A stretch of DNA of 64,000 bases from assembly GCA_965277875.1 (NCBI GenBank), contig CBDIDV010000002.1, forward strand, positions 62,001 through 126,000, given 5' to 3'. Position numbers and translations under genes: made by a program. The stretch is from CAWFQB01 sp965277875. GTDB lineage: Bacteria; Armatimonadota; Chthonomonadetes; Chthonomonadales; Chthonomonadaceae. The stretch's first letter is position 1; every line of letters starts with the position of its first letter. The notes under the pieces were generated by a model. It did no database searches. It had not been told where the DNA came from and saw only the letters and a list, made by a program, of their open reading frames with translations. This document shows, in pieces, positions 8,209 through 20,341 of this stretch.

Positions 8209-8384
8209 GCGCGGGCCGGAAAGTGTCCGGCTCGCGATGGCGCTTTGGCGTGTTCAGGTAGCCGCAGACATCTGGTTGAGGTTTGCTTTTCGTAGAGCAA
8301 GCCCATAAAGCAACGCGCAGGGCCACATTCACTCGCCACTCGCGGCATGTAGGAATGAAAACAACCTCCGGGTGTAGAACCTAC
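8209..8384 (+). repeat. Dispersed intergenic repeat, copy A
   Basis: This stretch aligns with 15516-15692: hairpin, TTGGCGTGT, CATCTGGTT, GCCACAT.CACTCG and GAATGAAAA..AACCTC blocks follow in the same order. Copy A lacks the 3' arm of the long hairpin present in copy B. Confidence 0.65.
8211..8235 (+). terminator. Hairpin after the beta-sandwich gene
   Basis: Arms GCGGGCCGGA and TCCGGCTCGC around AAGTG. It is almost identical to the hairpins at 11812-11836 and 15518-15542 and has no T tract. Confidence 0.65.
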
Positions 8385-8517
8385 GCAGATGGATATGGTG
8401 ACGGCTTGAACTCCATCTACTTGCACCCAAATTGCAGGGGATATTATCTACTATGTTGAACGTCCTCTCTGATTTATTGGGATCGGCGGCGTGGGTTTAC
8501 AGGAATCGTGACAGACT

Positions 8518-11154
8518 ATGAACAAGGGCGGCGTAAAACCGAGCGAAGAACTCAAGCACTTCACCAACCGCGAAGATGAGAAAAAGGTGTTCACAAAATA
8601 TGTGAACGCCCCAGACGGCAGCAGCCTGCCTGTCCTTATGTTCTATGGTGTGGGTGGTATCGGTAAAACATGGCTGACCAAACGACTGCGGCAATTGTTG
8701 AGTGAGCCGCCGTTTGTCAACAAGCCCGGCGATATGCCTCTCCCCTCTGTACGATTGAACATGGATGTCAATCGTGGTGGAGGACGCTACCACGATGATG
8801 CTGCAAATGTGTATGCCACGCTACGCCGCCAATTTGACATAGAATGCCCCGCCTTCGACCTTGCTTATGCCATGCTCCGCCACAAGCAAGGGGTGCGGGA
8901 CGAGGCTGAGTTCCGGTATGGAGGTACGTTTCATAACGCTTGGGAGTTGATCGGCGAAGCAGGCAGTGCGGCAGCAAGCAGTATCCCAGGGGGCAACCTC
9001 CTCGTATGGCTTGGCAAGAAAGCCTCGAAGTGGGCTGGACGCGAGTTGCAGGATACCGCATTGGGCAAGTACCTGCTGTCGGCAGCGGGGAACCGTGAGT
9101 TCTTTGAATTGCGCGCGATGGAGGAGGACGAACTATACCGCATCCTGCCACAAAGATTAGGTGCAGACCTCGACGCAAAATTGCCAGAGCGCATAGGCCA
9201 TGTTTGTCGTGGCGTGATTGTGGTGGACACGCTGGAAGCAGTTCTGGAAAGCATCGAGAACGAGGCGCAACAGTACGAGCGTATCCGCTGGATCGTCAGC
9301 CTGTATGAACACACCAACCATATTCTACTGGTGATGGCTGGGCGCGACCGGTTGACGTGGGAGAAAGTGGATAGCGATTGGAGTGATCCTGGCTGCCTGG
9401 ATCAACATCTCGTCGGTGGCTTGTCTCGGCACGACGCCACAACGTTTCTCGGCTGGTGTGGAGTAACGGATGCGCGTCTGCAAAACGCCATCCTGCGTGT
9501 ATGCGTGGATGTGAAAATGCAGGGTACGCCGCACGGCGACACACCTTATCACCCATACAGCCTCGGTTTGTGCGCTGATACGATTGTCAAGGAGAGTAGT
9601 CGTGGCGTCGCATCTGATCCAGACACCTTTGACATGGCTCCGGGCGACTATGATCAACTGGCGCAACGGTTCCTCAAATCGTTAGCAAATGATGCCGAAG
9701 CAGATTGGATCGCACGCATGGCTTTGCCGTTTCGGTTCGATGAGGCTGCCGCGCGCCATGCTTTCTCGCCTGTGTCAAACTCCGCGCAAAACGTCGCTTG
9801 GAAGAACCTGAAAGACTACAGTTTTGTCACCGCACCTGACCCGGAAGGCTGGCGCACACTGCACCCGCGCATGAGCGAGGCATTACGAAAACGCCTTGCC
9901 GACCCAACCAAACCTGGTGACGCGCAACGCAGTCATACCGAGTGGCGTGCGTACTGGCAATCGCGCACTCAAAGCGATACCGATGACTTCGCGCAACTCG
10001 CTTGGTTCCATCAATGGTATTTGGAACCCGATGAGGCGCGCGAAGAGTGGAAGAGGTTGATCATACGCGCACGGAGCGGCAGACGGCCCAACATGGGACT
10101 GCATTATAGCCTGTTGCGCTGGTGGTTACCAACGAACGTGGAAATGGGCATGACATGGAAGACTGCTGCCGCCAGCAACAGTATTGCCGAAGAATTCGCA
10201 GCCGCTTCTTTGGGCAGTCGCAATCAAAATCTGCAACAAGCCATTGCCTGCTATGAGGCTGCTCTGCGTGTGTACACCGAAGCCGACTTCCCACAAGATT
10301 GGGCTATGACCCAAAACAACCTGGGCAAGGCGTACAGTGATCTTCCTACTGGCGACCGAAGAGCCAATCTGCACCATGCCATCGCTTGTCATCAAGCCGC
10401 TCAGCGCGTTTATACCGAGACTGACAATCCTCATAAATGGGGTATCGCCATGCACAACTTGGGTAAGGATTACAATGACCTTCCCAATGGCGACAAGAAG
10501 GCCGACCTGCAATGTGCCATTGACTACTACACAGCCGCCCTGCGCGTTCGCACCAAAGCCGACTTTCCTCAAGAGTGGGCTATGACCACGCACAATTTGG
10601 GCAATGTGTACCGTAACCTTCCCACAGGCACCCTGGAAACCAATCTGCTACAAGCGATTGCCTGCTTTGAGGCCGCTCTACATATTTATATGGAACTTGG
10701 CTTTTCCAAAGACAGTGCTATGTGCCAAAACAGTCTGGGCAATGCGTATCTGGAATTACACAACGAACAGTGGGAAACCAATCTGCAACGTGCCATTGAC
10801 TGCTTCACAGCCGCCCTGCACATTCGCACCGAAGCCGACTTTCCCTACGAGTGGGCAGGAACGCAGCACAATCTGGGCAATGCGTATGCTCAATTGTCTA
10901 CCGGCGACCCAAAAACTAATTTGCAACGTGCCATTGGATACTACACTGTTGCTTTACGTGTTCGTACCGAAGCCGACCTTCCTGAGAAGTGGGCGGACAC
11001 ACAGTACAATATTGCAGAGGTATACGTTAAATTGGGCAACAAGGCGGAGGCGCGACAGGCAATGAGATATGCTGTTCGAGGCTATCGTGCTGTGGGCATG
11101 GAGGACGACGCGAAGGAAGCCGAAGCATACTTACAGCGTGAAGACTGGCCTTGA
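8518..11154 (+). CDS. STAND-type NTPase with C-terminal TPR array
   Basis: An 878-aa signal-transduction ATPase. Walker A is GVGGIGKT (residues 44-51) and Walker B is VIVVDTLE (233-240); a winged-helix-like region follows ('WRTLHPRMSEALRKRL'). From about residue 570 there are roughly five TPR-like repeats of 47-50 residues ('NLQQAIACYEAALRVYTEAD...DWAMTQNNLGKAY'), also visible as a ~145-bp DNA period. There is no N-terminal effector domain, unlike nuclease-bearing STAND proteins; the protein starts at the NTPase. The likely role is ligand-triggered oligomerisation through the TPR sensor. It lies between the two copies of the beta-sandwich sequence, suggesting insertion or local duplication. 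Confidence 0.85.
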   Translation: MNKGGVKPSEELKHFTNREDEKKVFTKYVNAPDGSSLPVLMFYGVGGIGKTWLTKRLRQLLSEPPFVNKPGDMPLPSVRLNMDVNRGGGRYHDDAANVYATLRRQFDIECPAFDLAYAMLRHKQGVRDEAEFRYGGTFHNAWELIGEAGSAAASSIPGGNLLVWLGKKASKWAGRELQDTALGKYLLSAAGNREFFELRAMEEDELYRILPQRLGADLDAKLPERIGHVCRGVIVVDTLEAVLESIENEAQQYERIRWIVSLYEHTNHILLVMAGRDRLTWEKVDSDWSDPGCLDQHLVGGLSRHDATTFLGWCGVTDARLQNAILRVCVDVKMQGTPHGDTPYHPYSLGLCADTIVKESSRGVASDPDTFDMAPGDYDQLAQRFLKSLANDAEADWIARMALPFRFDEAAARHAFSPVSNSAQNVAWKNLKDYSFVTAPDPEGWRTLHPRMSEALRKRLADPTKPGDAQRSHTEWRAYWQSRTQSDTDDFAQLAWFHQWYLEPDEAREEWKRLIIRARSGRRPNMGLHYSLLRWWLPTNVEMGMTWKTAAASNSIAEEFAAASLGSRNQNLQQAIACYEAALRVYTEADFPQDWAMTQNNLGKAYSDLPTGDRRANLHHAIACHQAAQRVYTETDNPHKWGIAMHNLGKDYNDLPNGDKKADLQCAIDYYTAALRVRTKADFPQEWAMTTHNLGNVYRNLPTGTLETNLLQAIACFEAALHIYMELGFSKDSAMCQNSLGNAYLELHNEQWETNLQRAIDCFTAALHIRTEADFPYEWAGTQHNLGNAYAQLSTGDPKTNLQRAIGYYTVALRVRTEADLPEKWADTQYNIAEVYVKLGNKAEARQAMRYAVRGYRAVGMEDDAKEAEAYLQREDWP

Positions 11155-11344
11155 TGGAGCGACGGCAGGAAAGTAGATTTTGAGTGGCGTCTACTAAAAC
11201 GGAACAGTTGCGCGAACCTTCCCGCACAAGAACTGCGTTTGTCATATCGGGTTTGTCTTTATAGGCGACCAAATGGCTGGTCGCTCATGTTGGCTGATGC
11301 CCCCTGTGATGTGAGCAACCCCACGGAATACCACCCGGCAAGTT

Positions 11345-11765
11345 GAAGGTACTCACCGAAGCGCATGGCGAGCGCACAAGCCGTTCCGGGTGCAGCGTGA
11401 TCGTATTGGGTGGCGACGGCAAAGGCGTGGAACTGGCGTTTTGGACAAACGAAGTGTGGGCGCAGACCGACGCCTTCGATCATTCCACCGGCACAGAGGC
11501 TCATGCTTTTGACACAACAAAGGCGAGCGCGGCATACACGCTGCGCGTGGCCGAAGGCAAATACGACTTGAGCGTAGACGGCACGACACTGTTGCGCGGC
11601 AATCTGCACAACTACGCCCTTCGAGGCCCTGCCATCCCCTACAAACTCACCAACTATCTGTTCATCGGCGACGACACCACATCTGCCGCCGCCCAGTTCA
11701 ACATCGCCCATGTAGACATCACGCCTGCATCCGTGACGCGCAGCAAACCTGGGAAGAGTCGCTGA
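11345..11765 (+). pseudogene. 5'-truncated duplicate of the beta-sandwich gene
   Basis: This frame repeats the last ~140 residues of the protein at 7461-8162 ('LTEAHGERTSRSGCSVIVLG', 'NYLFIGDDTTSAAAQFNIAH') with scattered substitutions, and the similarity continues through the stop into the following hairpin. Signal peptide and N-terminal third are missing: just before the junction 'CCGGCAAGTT' matches 7613-7622 and 'GAAGGT' matches 7743-7748, as if the sequence between had been deleted. No Shine-Dalgarno is present, so it is probably not expressed as a secreted protein. Confidence 0.7.
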
Positions 11766-12093
11766 GGCCGTGTGAAGATATGCTGCTCATGCCGAGGTGA
11801 ACGAGGGGGTACGCGGGTCGGAAAGTGTCCGGCCCGCTGCTTATGCAATCATTATAAATTACAATTATGTTGGCGTAGCCCCCGGCAAGAGAATGCGCCT
11901 TATAACCATTTTGAGGCTGCAAGATGGATACAATCGCGAAACCGCGAATGTAAGCACCCTCGTAACAGAGGCGAGAGCGGTAAGCCGCCACATCCTTTGC
12001 ATTGGACTTGCATCGAACAGGCTGTTTTTCGGGACGAGGCGTAACTTGGCGTCTGTATATTCTGCACCGGTTGGGACACGAGAGGGAGGCTGC
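11766..12093. other. Intergenic stretch upstream of the tricorn-like protease
   Basis: Holds the hairpin at 11812-11836, then A/T-rich sequence (11840-11872) that may carry a promoter. The protease frame is open through this region without stops, but it lacks signal-peptide logic or a ribosome site before 12094, so it is treated as leader. Confidence 0.5.
11812..11836 (+). terminator. Hairpin after the duplicate fragment
   Basis: Arms GCGGGTCGGA and TCCGGCCCGC around AAGTG; near-copy of the hairpin at 8211-8235, duplicated together with the gene fragment. Confidence 0.65.
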
Positions 12094-15432
<3,339 letters not shown>

Positions 15433-15515
15433 GCGCGTCCAGGCACTTGGATACCAGCCCTCTACGCGAGGTCAACATGCACAAAGCAAGGCATGTTCAG
15501 CATAACGAGCAGTCA

Positions 15516-15692
15516 GAGCGGGCCGGAAAGTCTCCGGCCTGCAACGGCAAGTTGGCGTGTCCGCATAAACGCTGCCATCTGGTTAAGGCGTGCTTCTCGT
15601 GGAAGAGGCGGGGATAGCACCGCGCCGTGCCACATCCACTCGGCGCAGGTGCGTTTACGAGAATGAAAATAACCTCTTGGCGTAGAAACTAC
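15516..15692 (+). repeat. Dispersed intergenic repeat, copy B
   Basis: Homologous to 8209-8384 with conserved blocks in the same order. Both copies follow genes for exported proteins and begin with the same type of terminator hairpin. Confidence 0.65.
15518..15542 (+). terminator. Hairpin after the protease gene
   Basis: Arms GCGGGCCGGA and TCCGGCCTGC around AAGTC, one G-T pair, no T tract. Confidence 0.65.
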
Positions 15693-15704
15693 ACCAAGAG
15701 GTTA
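15670..15704. promoter_or_regulatory. Long hairpin upstream of the histidine kinase
   Basis: TAACCTCTTGG-C-GTAG, AAA loop, then CTAC-A-CCAAGAGGTTA: a 15-bp stem with one mismatch, 40 bp before the kinase start. It may be a leader hairpin, an attenuator or a terminator of an unseen transcript. Confidence 0.5.
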
Positions 15705-15743
15705 CTTGTTTGCCATGCCCGCTGGAAAGAACTCACCCCCACC

Positions 15744-17906
15744 ATGCTGTACCAACCCAAAATGATGGAACTCCTCGTCGAAAATGCCCGCGACTTCGCC
15801 CTCGTGATGCTGGACACGCAGGGTCATATTGTCTCATGGAACACGGGGGCGGAGAACGTGCTGGGGTGGAACGAAGCGGAGATCGTTGGGCAACCCGCCG
15901 CCATGTTCTTTACACCAGAAGACCAGGCCGCAGGCGTTCCCGGACAGGAGTTGCGCGCGGCGCGCGAACAAGGCCGCGCCGAGGACGAACGCTGGTATGT
16001 CCGCAAAGACGACAGCCGCTTTTGGGGCAGCGGGCTGGTGCAGCCCGTGTATGAAGACGGCACATTGCAAGGCTATATACAACTCTTGCACGACCTGACT
16101 GCACATTCACAGGCCAACATTGCTGTGCGCCGGAGCGAGGCCCGCTTCCGCGCCGTGCAGGATGCGAGCGTGGACGGCTTTATGACGCTTGAGGCTGTCC
16201 GCAGCGACACCGGCGACATCGTGGACTTCCGCTGGATTTACGTGAACGAAGCGGCAGCCCGGATTGTAGGTCATCCTCGTGACTGGTTCCTCGGACGCCT
16301 GCTGCTTGAGGTGATGCCGGGCAACCGCGAGGAAGGGCTGTTCGACGCCTACGCGCGCGTGGTGGAGACCGGCGAACCCTACATCCGCGAGTTGCAGTAC
16401 GACCATGAGGGCGTACATGTTTACATCCGACTGGTGGCTGTAAAAGCATTGGACGGCTTCGGCGTGACGTTTGCCGATCTTACCGAACGCCAGCAGGCGC
16501 AGGACGCGCTACGCCGCAGCGAGGCGCACTTCCGCGCCCTGTCCGACGCCGCGCCCTCGTTCGTGTGGCGCACCGGGCCGACCGGCGAGGCCGAGTACGT
16601 CAACCGTCGCTACGAGGAATTTGTCGGCTTGCGCCTCGACCAGATCAAGGCAGGGCGTTGGCATCCGCTACTGCACCCCGACGATCAGCCGGAGTACGTG
16701 CGCGCGTTTACACAAGCGGTACGCGATCAGGCCCGCTTCGCTGCCAGAACGCGCATTCAGCGGCACGACGGCGTGTGGTGCTGGATCGAGTCCACTGCCG
16801 CGCCGTTGTTCGACGCGGCGGGCGGCTTTCTGGGCCATGTCGGTATCTCCCTGGACGTACACGACCGTATCGAAGCCGAGGGCGCTCTGCGTGACAGCGA
16901 AACGCACTTCCGCGCCCTGGCCGACAACATCGCGCAACTGGCATGGATGGCGGATGGCACAGGTTACATCTTCTGGTACAACCGCCGTTGGCACGACTAC
17001 ACCGGAACCACGCGGGAAGAGATGCAGGGCTGGGGATGGAGCAGTGTGCATCATCCCGACTACATCGCCCCGGTGACGCAGAGATGGTCGGAACACCTCA
17101 GCGCGGGGCAACAGTGGGAGGACACCTTTCCGCTTCGCAGCAAAGACGGCGAGTGGCGCTGGTTCCTGTCGCGCGCCTTCCCCATCCGCGACGAGGCCGG
17201 AAACGTCGCCCTGTGGTTCGGCACAAACACCGACGTAAGCGAGCAGCGCGGCATCGAGGAAGACCTGCGCCATCACCAAGCCGAAATCGAAGCGCTCAAC
17301 GTTCGCCTGGCCCGTGCCATGCGGGAAACGCATCATAGGGTCAAGAACAACTTGCAAGTTATTGCCGCCCTGGTGGAGTTGCAGTCTGACGATCTGGGTG
17401 GGGGCAGCGCCGTGCAGCGCCTCAAGCAGCATGTGCGCGCCCTCGCCACCATCCACGACATGTTGACGCAGCAGGCAAAGGCAGACACGGACACATCCGT
17501 GGTCAGCGCCCGCGACGTGCTGCTGCGATTGATCCCGGTCTTGCAGGAGACCAGCGGCGAGCGGCGTATCCAAGCCGATATTGCAGAAGCACGACTGTCG
17601 GTGCAAAAAGCCACGTCCCTGGCCTTGCTCGTCAGCGAATGCGTGGGCAACGCCATCAAACACGCAACCGGGGAAGTGGAGATTACGCTTGAGGTTGCGG
17701 ACGGTACAGCCCGCCTGGAAGTCTGCGACGATGGCCCTGGTTTTCCGCCCGACTTCGACCCGCGCAGAGCCGCCAATACGGGTCTGGAACTTATCGAGAG
17801 TACGGCACGGTGGGACTTACGCGGCGAGTTGGTTTATGAGAACCGGGAGCAGGGCGGCGGGCGTGTCGTGGTGACGTTCCCGCTTGACGCGCCGAGCGAA
17901 GCCTGA
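15744..17906 (+). CDS. Multi-PAS sensor histidine kinase (HisKA_2 type), cytoplasmic
   Basis: A 720-aa kinase. Four PAS-type domains can be traced: residues ~1-125 ('FALVMLDTQGHIVSWNTGAE'), ~130-250, ~255-375 ('EAHFRALSDAAPSFVWRTGP') and ~380-510 ('ETHFRALADNIAQLAWMADG', PAC 'SKDGEWRWFLSRAFPI'). A short coiled coil leads to the HisKA_2 H-box 'THHRVKNNLQVIAAL' (His530/531) and an HATPase domain ('ECVGNAIKHATGEV', 'CDDGPGFPPDF', 'GLELIESTARW'). No membrane helix, so the signal is probably cytosolic (light, redox or a ligand). No response regulator is adjacent, so the partner is elsewhere. The upstream in-frame extension crosses the leader hairpin and is rejected. Confidence 0.9.
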   Translation: MLYQPKMMELLVENARDFALVMLDTQGHIVSWNTGAENVLGWNEAEIVGQPAAMFFTPEDQAAGVPGQELRAAREQGRAEDERWYVRKDDSRFWGSGLVQPVYEDGTLQGYIQLLHDLTAHSQANIAVRRSEARFRAVQDASVDGFMTLEAVRSDTGDIVDFRWIYVNEAAARIVGHPRDWFLGRLLLEVMPGNREEGLFDAYARVVETGEPYIRELQYDHEGVHVYIRLVAVKALDGFGVTFADLTERQQAQDALRRSEAHFRALSDAAPSFVWRTGPTGEAEYVNRRYEEFVGLRLDQIKAGRWHPLLHPDDQPEYVRAFTQAVRDQARFAARTRIQRHDGVWCWIESTAAPLFDAAGGFLGHVGISLDVHDRIEAEGALRDSETHFRALADNIAQLAWMADGTGYIFWYNRRWHDYTGTTREEMQGWGWSSVHHPDYIAPVTQRWSEHLSAGQQWEDTFPLRSKDGEWRWFLSRAFPIRDEAGNVALWFGTNTDVSEQRGIEEDLRHHQAEIEALNVRLARAMRETHHRVKNNLQVIAALVELQSDDLGGGSAVQRLKQHVRALATIHDMLTQQAKADTDTSVVSARDVLLRLIPVLQETSGERRIQADIAEARLSVQKATSLALLVSECVGNAIKHATGEVEITLEVADGTARLEVCDDGPGFPPDFDPRRAANTGLELIESTARWDLRGELVYENREQGGGRVVVTFPLDAPSEA

Positions 17907-17930
17907 ACCACTGCTGCATTGCATAGACAG

Positions 17931-17967
17931 AAAGCCCGACGCGAAAGACTTTCTCGCGTCGGGCTTC
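17931..17967. terminator. Bidirectional hairpin between convergent genes
   Basis: A 13-bp arm AAGCCCGACGCGA with its complement around a 9-nt loop, placed between the 3' ends of the kinase (+) and the Y-family polymerase (-). Confidence 0.75.
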
Positions 17968-17971
17968 AACA

Positions 17972-19238
17972 TCACGCAAGCACATCCGGCGCACCAAAGG
18001 CAATGCGCGTCGGTACGTGTTTCTCCTGCCCGACTAAAGACGCCATGCCCACCGCGCCCTTATGTTTACGGGTGAGCGCGTCCACCACCTGGGCCAACCG
18101 CGATTGCTCCTGGTCATCATCAAACAGGCTCAAGGTCATGTCGCGCCGCATCAGCAACCCCGAAAACACGATCCCCACCTGCGACGGCTCGGCGGTGGGC
18201 GACAGATCGGGTATGGCGTTCAGCATGGGGCGGACGACGCGCAGCCATGTCCGCTCATCATTCGCGTGAAGGTGTTTCGTGCTGCGGCGCGTCCACACTC
18301 CCTCCGAACCCCGTTGCCTGCGATAACGGACTGTCACCTGTACAGCGCTGGCTGCTTGGTCGTAGGCGCGCAGACGTTTAAGGGCTTTGGCGAACAGTTC
18401 GAGCAGGATGCACTTCACCCCGTCGTGACTACGGTGTTCGGGCGCGAGGACATTGGAGTGGCCCACACTCTTCTTTACGGGGTTGGACAAAGCGGGTTGA
18501 TAATCGGCCTCCTGACTGCCCCGCAGCATATAGTACCAGCGCTCTCCGACGACGCTGTTCCACACCCGGCGCAAGTCCATCGGCGAGGAGTCATATAGCC
18601 GCTCCACGCTGTCAATGCCCACTTCCGCCAGCCGCCGCTTCATAGCCGAGCCGATCCCCGGCAGGTCGCTTAACTTGCAATCGAACAGCGCGTCCGGCAG
18701 GTTGCTTTCATCCCAGACCGTCAGGCCGTCCGGCTTCTTCCGATCAGAGGCCACTTTTGCCAAAAACACGTTCGGGGCGATGCCCACGCTGCAACGTAAG
18801 TGCGGCCCCAACTCGCGGCAGATGTGCGCCTTCACGTTTTCAGCCAGCCGCGCCTCATCGTCTCTGTTCCGGCAAAGCGACGGGACGCGGCAGGCCATCT
18901 CATCCACCGACAACGTTTTGACGGTCGCGAAATGGTGGTTGAGAATTTGGACGAGGCGGGCGTGAACTTCCAGGTACAGTTCAGGCCGGGCTTCGACAAT
19001 ATGCAAATCGCGGCACACAGCGCGCGAGGCCCACCGATGTTCCCGTTTTGATGCCGAGTTTCTTAGCCTCGAAAGAGGCACCAATGGCGCAAGTGTGATC
19101 CGCGAGGACTGGCACGACAATAACTGGCTTGCCCCGGTAGCGTTCGCATTCCTGTTGCTCCACGCTGGCGTAAAACGCGTTCATGTCCACGAAGAATGTC
19201 TGCGGGTAGCGTGAGTATACGGGGAACAGCGGCAGCAT
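17972..19238 (-). pseudogene. Y-family (DinB/UmuC-like) DNA polymerase, frameshifted
   Basis: Translesion polymerase split over two frames. Frame 1 (from 19238) holds 'FFVDMNAFYASVEQQ' and 'KLGIKTGTSVGLAR'. Frame 2 continues 'AVCRDLHIVEARPELY', the active-site 'LSVDEMAC', the HhH 'LPGIGSAMKRRLAEVGIDSV' and a C-terminal 'TLSLFDDD' that could bind the sliding clamp. One base appears to be missing in the GCGCGC run near 19018-19023; restoring it gives about 420 aa, the usual length. It could be real inactivation or a sequencing error. A strong AAAGGAGG precedes the start. A palindrome upstream at 19259-19274 may be a damage-response operator. Confidence 0.85.
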
Positions 19239-19258
19239 GAAACGGAGCCTCCTTTATC

Positions 19259-19274
19259 GTTACATGTACGTAAC
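19259..19274. promoter_or_regulatory. Candidate operator (GTTAC-N6-GTAAC)
   Basis: The inverted repeat GTTACATGTACGTAAC lies just upstream of the ribosome site of the polymerase gene. Y-family polymerases are commonly controlled by LexA, whose box differs between phyla; this palindrome is the only one in the promoter region. Assignment to LexA is inference. Confidence 0.35.
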
Positions 19275-19371
19275 AATATGATACTCCGCAATCAAGGATT
19301 TGTTGTTATATTTCCAAAGGAATAGTATATTTTTTTCGACTTATCTTTGTTTCAAAGTTCGGTGAGGGTTT

Positions 19372-19656
19372 GTGAACGAACAGCCCAACATTGATTTCGC
19401 GCTGGCAACACTCTGTTCCGCGTTGGAACTACCGTCAGGAACCGCGATTGCCTTGTTCGCGTTGGGACGCACGATTGGGTGGATTGGACACGCCCTTGAG
19501 GAGTATCAGGCCGACCAACTCATCCGCCCGCGCGCACTACACAGGGCTACTGCCGCAGGTGTCAAGGGGGTGATCTATCTGCACAGCAATCCTAACGCCA
19601 CCCTCCGCTGTCACCGGTTCGGCTGTTCCCAATGGCTTCCGGGCGTCTTGTCTTGA
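19372..19656 (+). pseudogene. Remnant of a citrate synthase C-terminus
   Basis: The first ~60 codons ('NIDFALATLCSALELPSGTA', 'IALFALGRTIGWIGHALEEY', 'DQLIRPRA') correspond to the C-terminal end of citrate-synthase-family proteins, where 'FALGRxxGWxAHxxEQ...LIRPRARY' is conserved. The rest of the enzyme (about 300 residues, including the catalytic His and Asp) is absent upstream, and the tail after 'HRATAAG' is unrelated. Hence a left-over fragment, probably not expressed. Confidence 0.65.
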
Positions 19657-19724
19657 TCAGGCCGTTGAGCAGCATACCTTGCCTCCACGATAAAGAGAAA
19701 CATCGCTACATTGTGGAGGCCGCT

Positions 19725-20300
19725 ATGCTCGAAACCGAATGCCTGCTGATACGTCCTTTCTTGCCGGAAGATGCCGACGCCATCTACGCCCTCATTTACG
19801 CTGATCCAGACGTGAAACAACATTGGTCGGCCTACAAAGGAACGCTGGAGGAGTTTCGGGCACACTTTCAAGCGGATAAACTCTATGCGGGGCCGAAGCG
19901 AGACAATTTGCACTACAATGCCCTTGTCCGCAAAGAGGATGGCGTACTGCTGGGCTTGATGGGCTTCCAGAACCATGCCAACGAAGACATGGACTGGCTG
20001 CTGATGCCGGACGGATCGCGCAATGTCGGACACATTTCCGGCGTCCTGGATGTGGAACTCACGTATGCGCTGGGCAAGGATCATTGGGGACAAGGTTATG
20101 CGACAGAGGCGGGCCGCGCTTTGATCGAGTACGGCTTTGCTCATTTGGGCATTGATCGTATCATCAACGCCATCAGCCCGACGAACTTCCGCTCGCGTAA
20201 CCTGATGCTACGGCTCGGCTTCGCGTTTGTGGACAACGGCAACCCGGATGATGTGATCGGCCTGCTGGAAAACCCGGTTCGCTCTCTTGCCACAGGGTAG
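19725..20300 (+). CDS. GNAT-family N-acetyltransferase (RimJ/RimL-like)
   Basis: A 191-aa acetyltransferase. 'LETECLLIRPFLPEDADAIY' is the usual N-terminal strand and helix; 'VELTYALGKDHWGQGYATEA' is the acetyl-CoA loop; 'IDRIINAISPTNFRSRNLML' with 'RLGF' is motif B. The acceptor is not known; related enzymes modify N-terminal amines, aminoglycosides or other small amines. ATG 19725 is preceded by GTGGAGG. It overlaps nothing real and lies downstream of the citrate-synthase remnant. Confidence 0.9.
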   Translation: MLETECLLIRPFLPEDADAIYALIYADPDVKQHWSAYKGTLEEFRAHFQADKLYAGPKRDNLHYNALVRKEDGVLLGLMGFQNHANEDMDWLLMPDGSRNVGHISGVLDVELTYALGKDHWGQGYATEAGRALIEYGFAHLGIDRIINAISPTNFRSRNLMLRLGFAFVDNGNPDDVIGLLENPVRSLATG

Positions 20301-20341
20301 ATTTCACAAGGAACGTTTCATGCTCAGAACCTTCTCTGCAC

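Larger units (their letters stand above)
8163..8517. other. Intergenic stretch: terminator plus copy A of a dispersed repeat
   Basis: Contains a hairpin at 8211-8235 and the first copy of a ~176-bp intergenic repeat (8209-8384) whose second copy lies after the protease gene. From 8421 there is TTGCAC followed 15 bp later by TATTAT, a possible but short-spaced promoter for the STAND gene. No gene was found. Confidence 0.5.
15433..15743. other. Intergenic stretch: terminator, repeat copy B and a long hairpin
   Basis: Contains the protease terminator (15518-15542), copy B of the dispersed repeat (15516-15692), and a 35-bp hairpin ending 40 bp before the histidine kinase start. A promoter was not recognised. 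Confidence 0.5.

Noticed and set aside
8518..11154. TPR-coding DNA period read as a CRISPR-like or minisatellite array
   Set aside because: The ~145-bp period is explained by in-frame TPR repeats of 47-50 codons with diverged sequence; no short identical repeats with unique spacers exist.
11797..12093. A ~99-residue N-terminal extension of the tricorn-like protease
   Set aside because: It would bury the signal peptide and crosses the terminator region; ATG 12094 has AGGGAGG at the right spacing.
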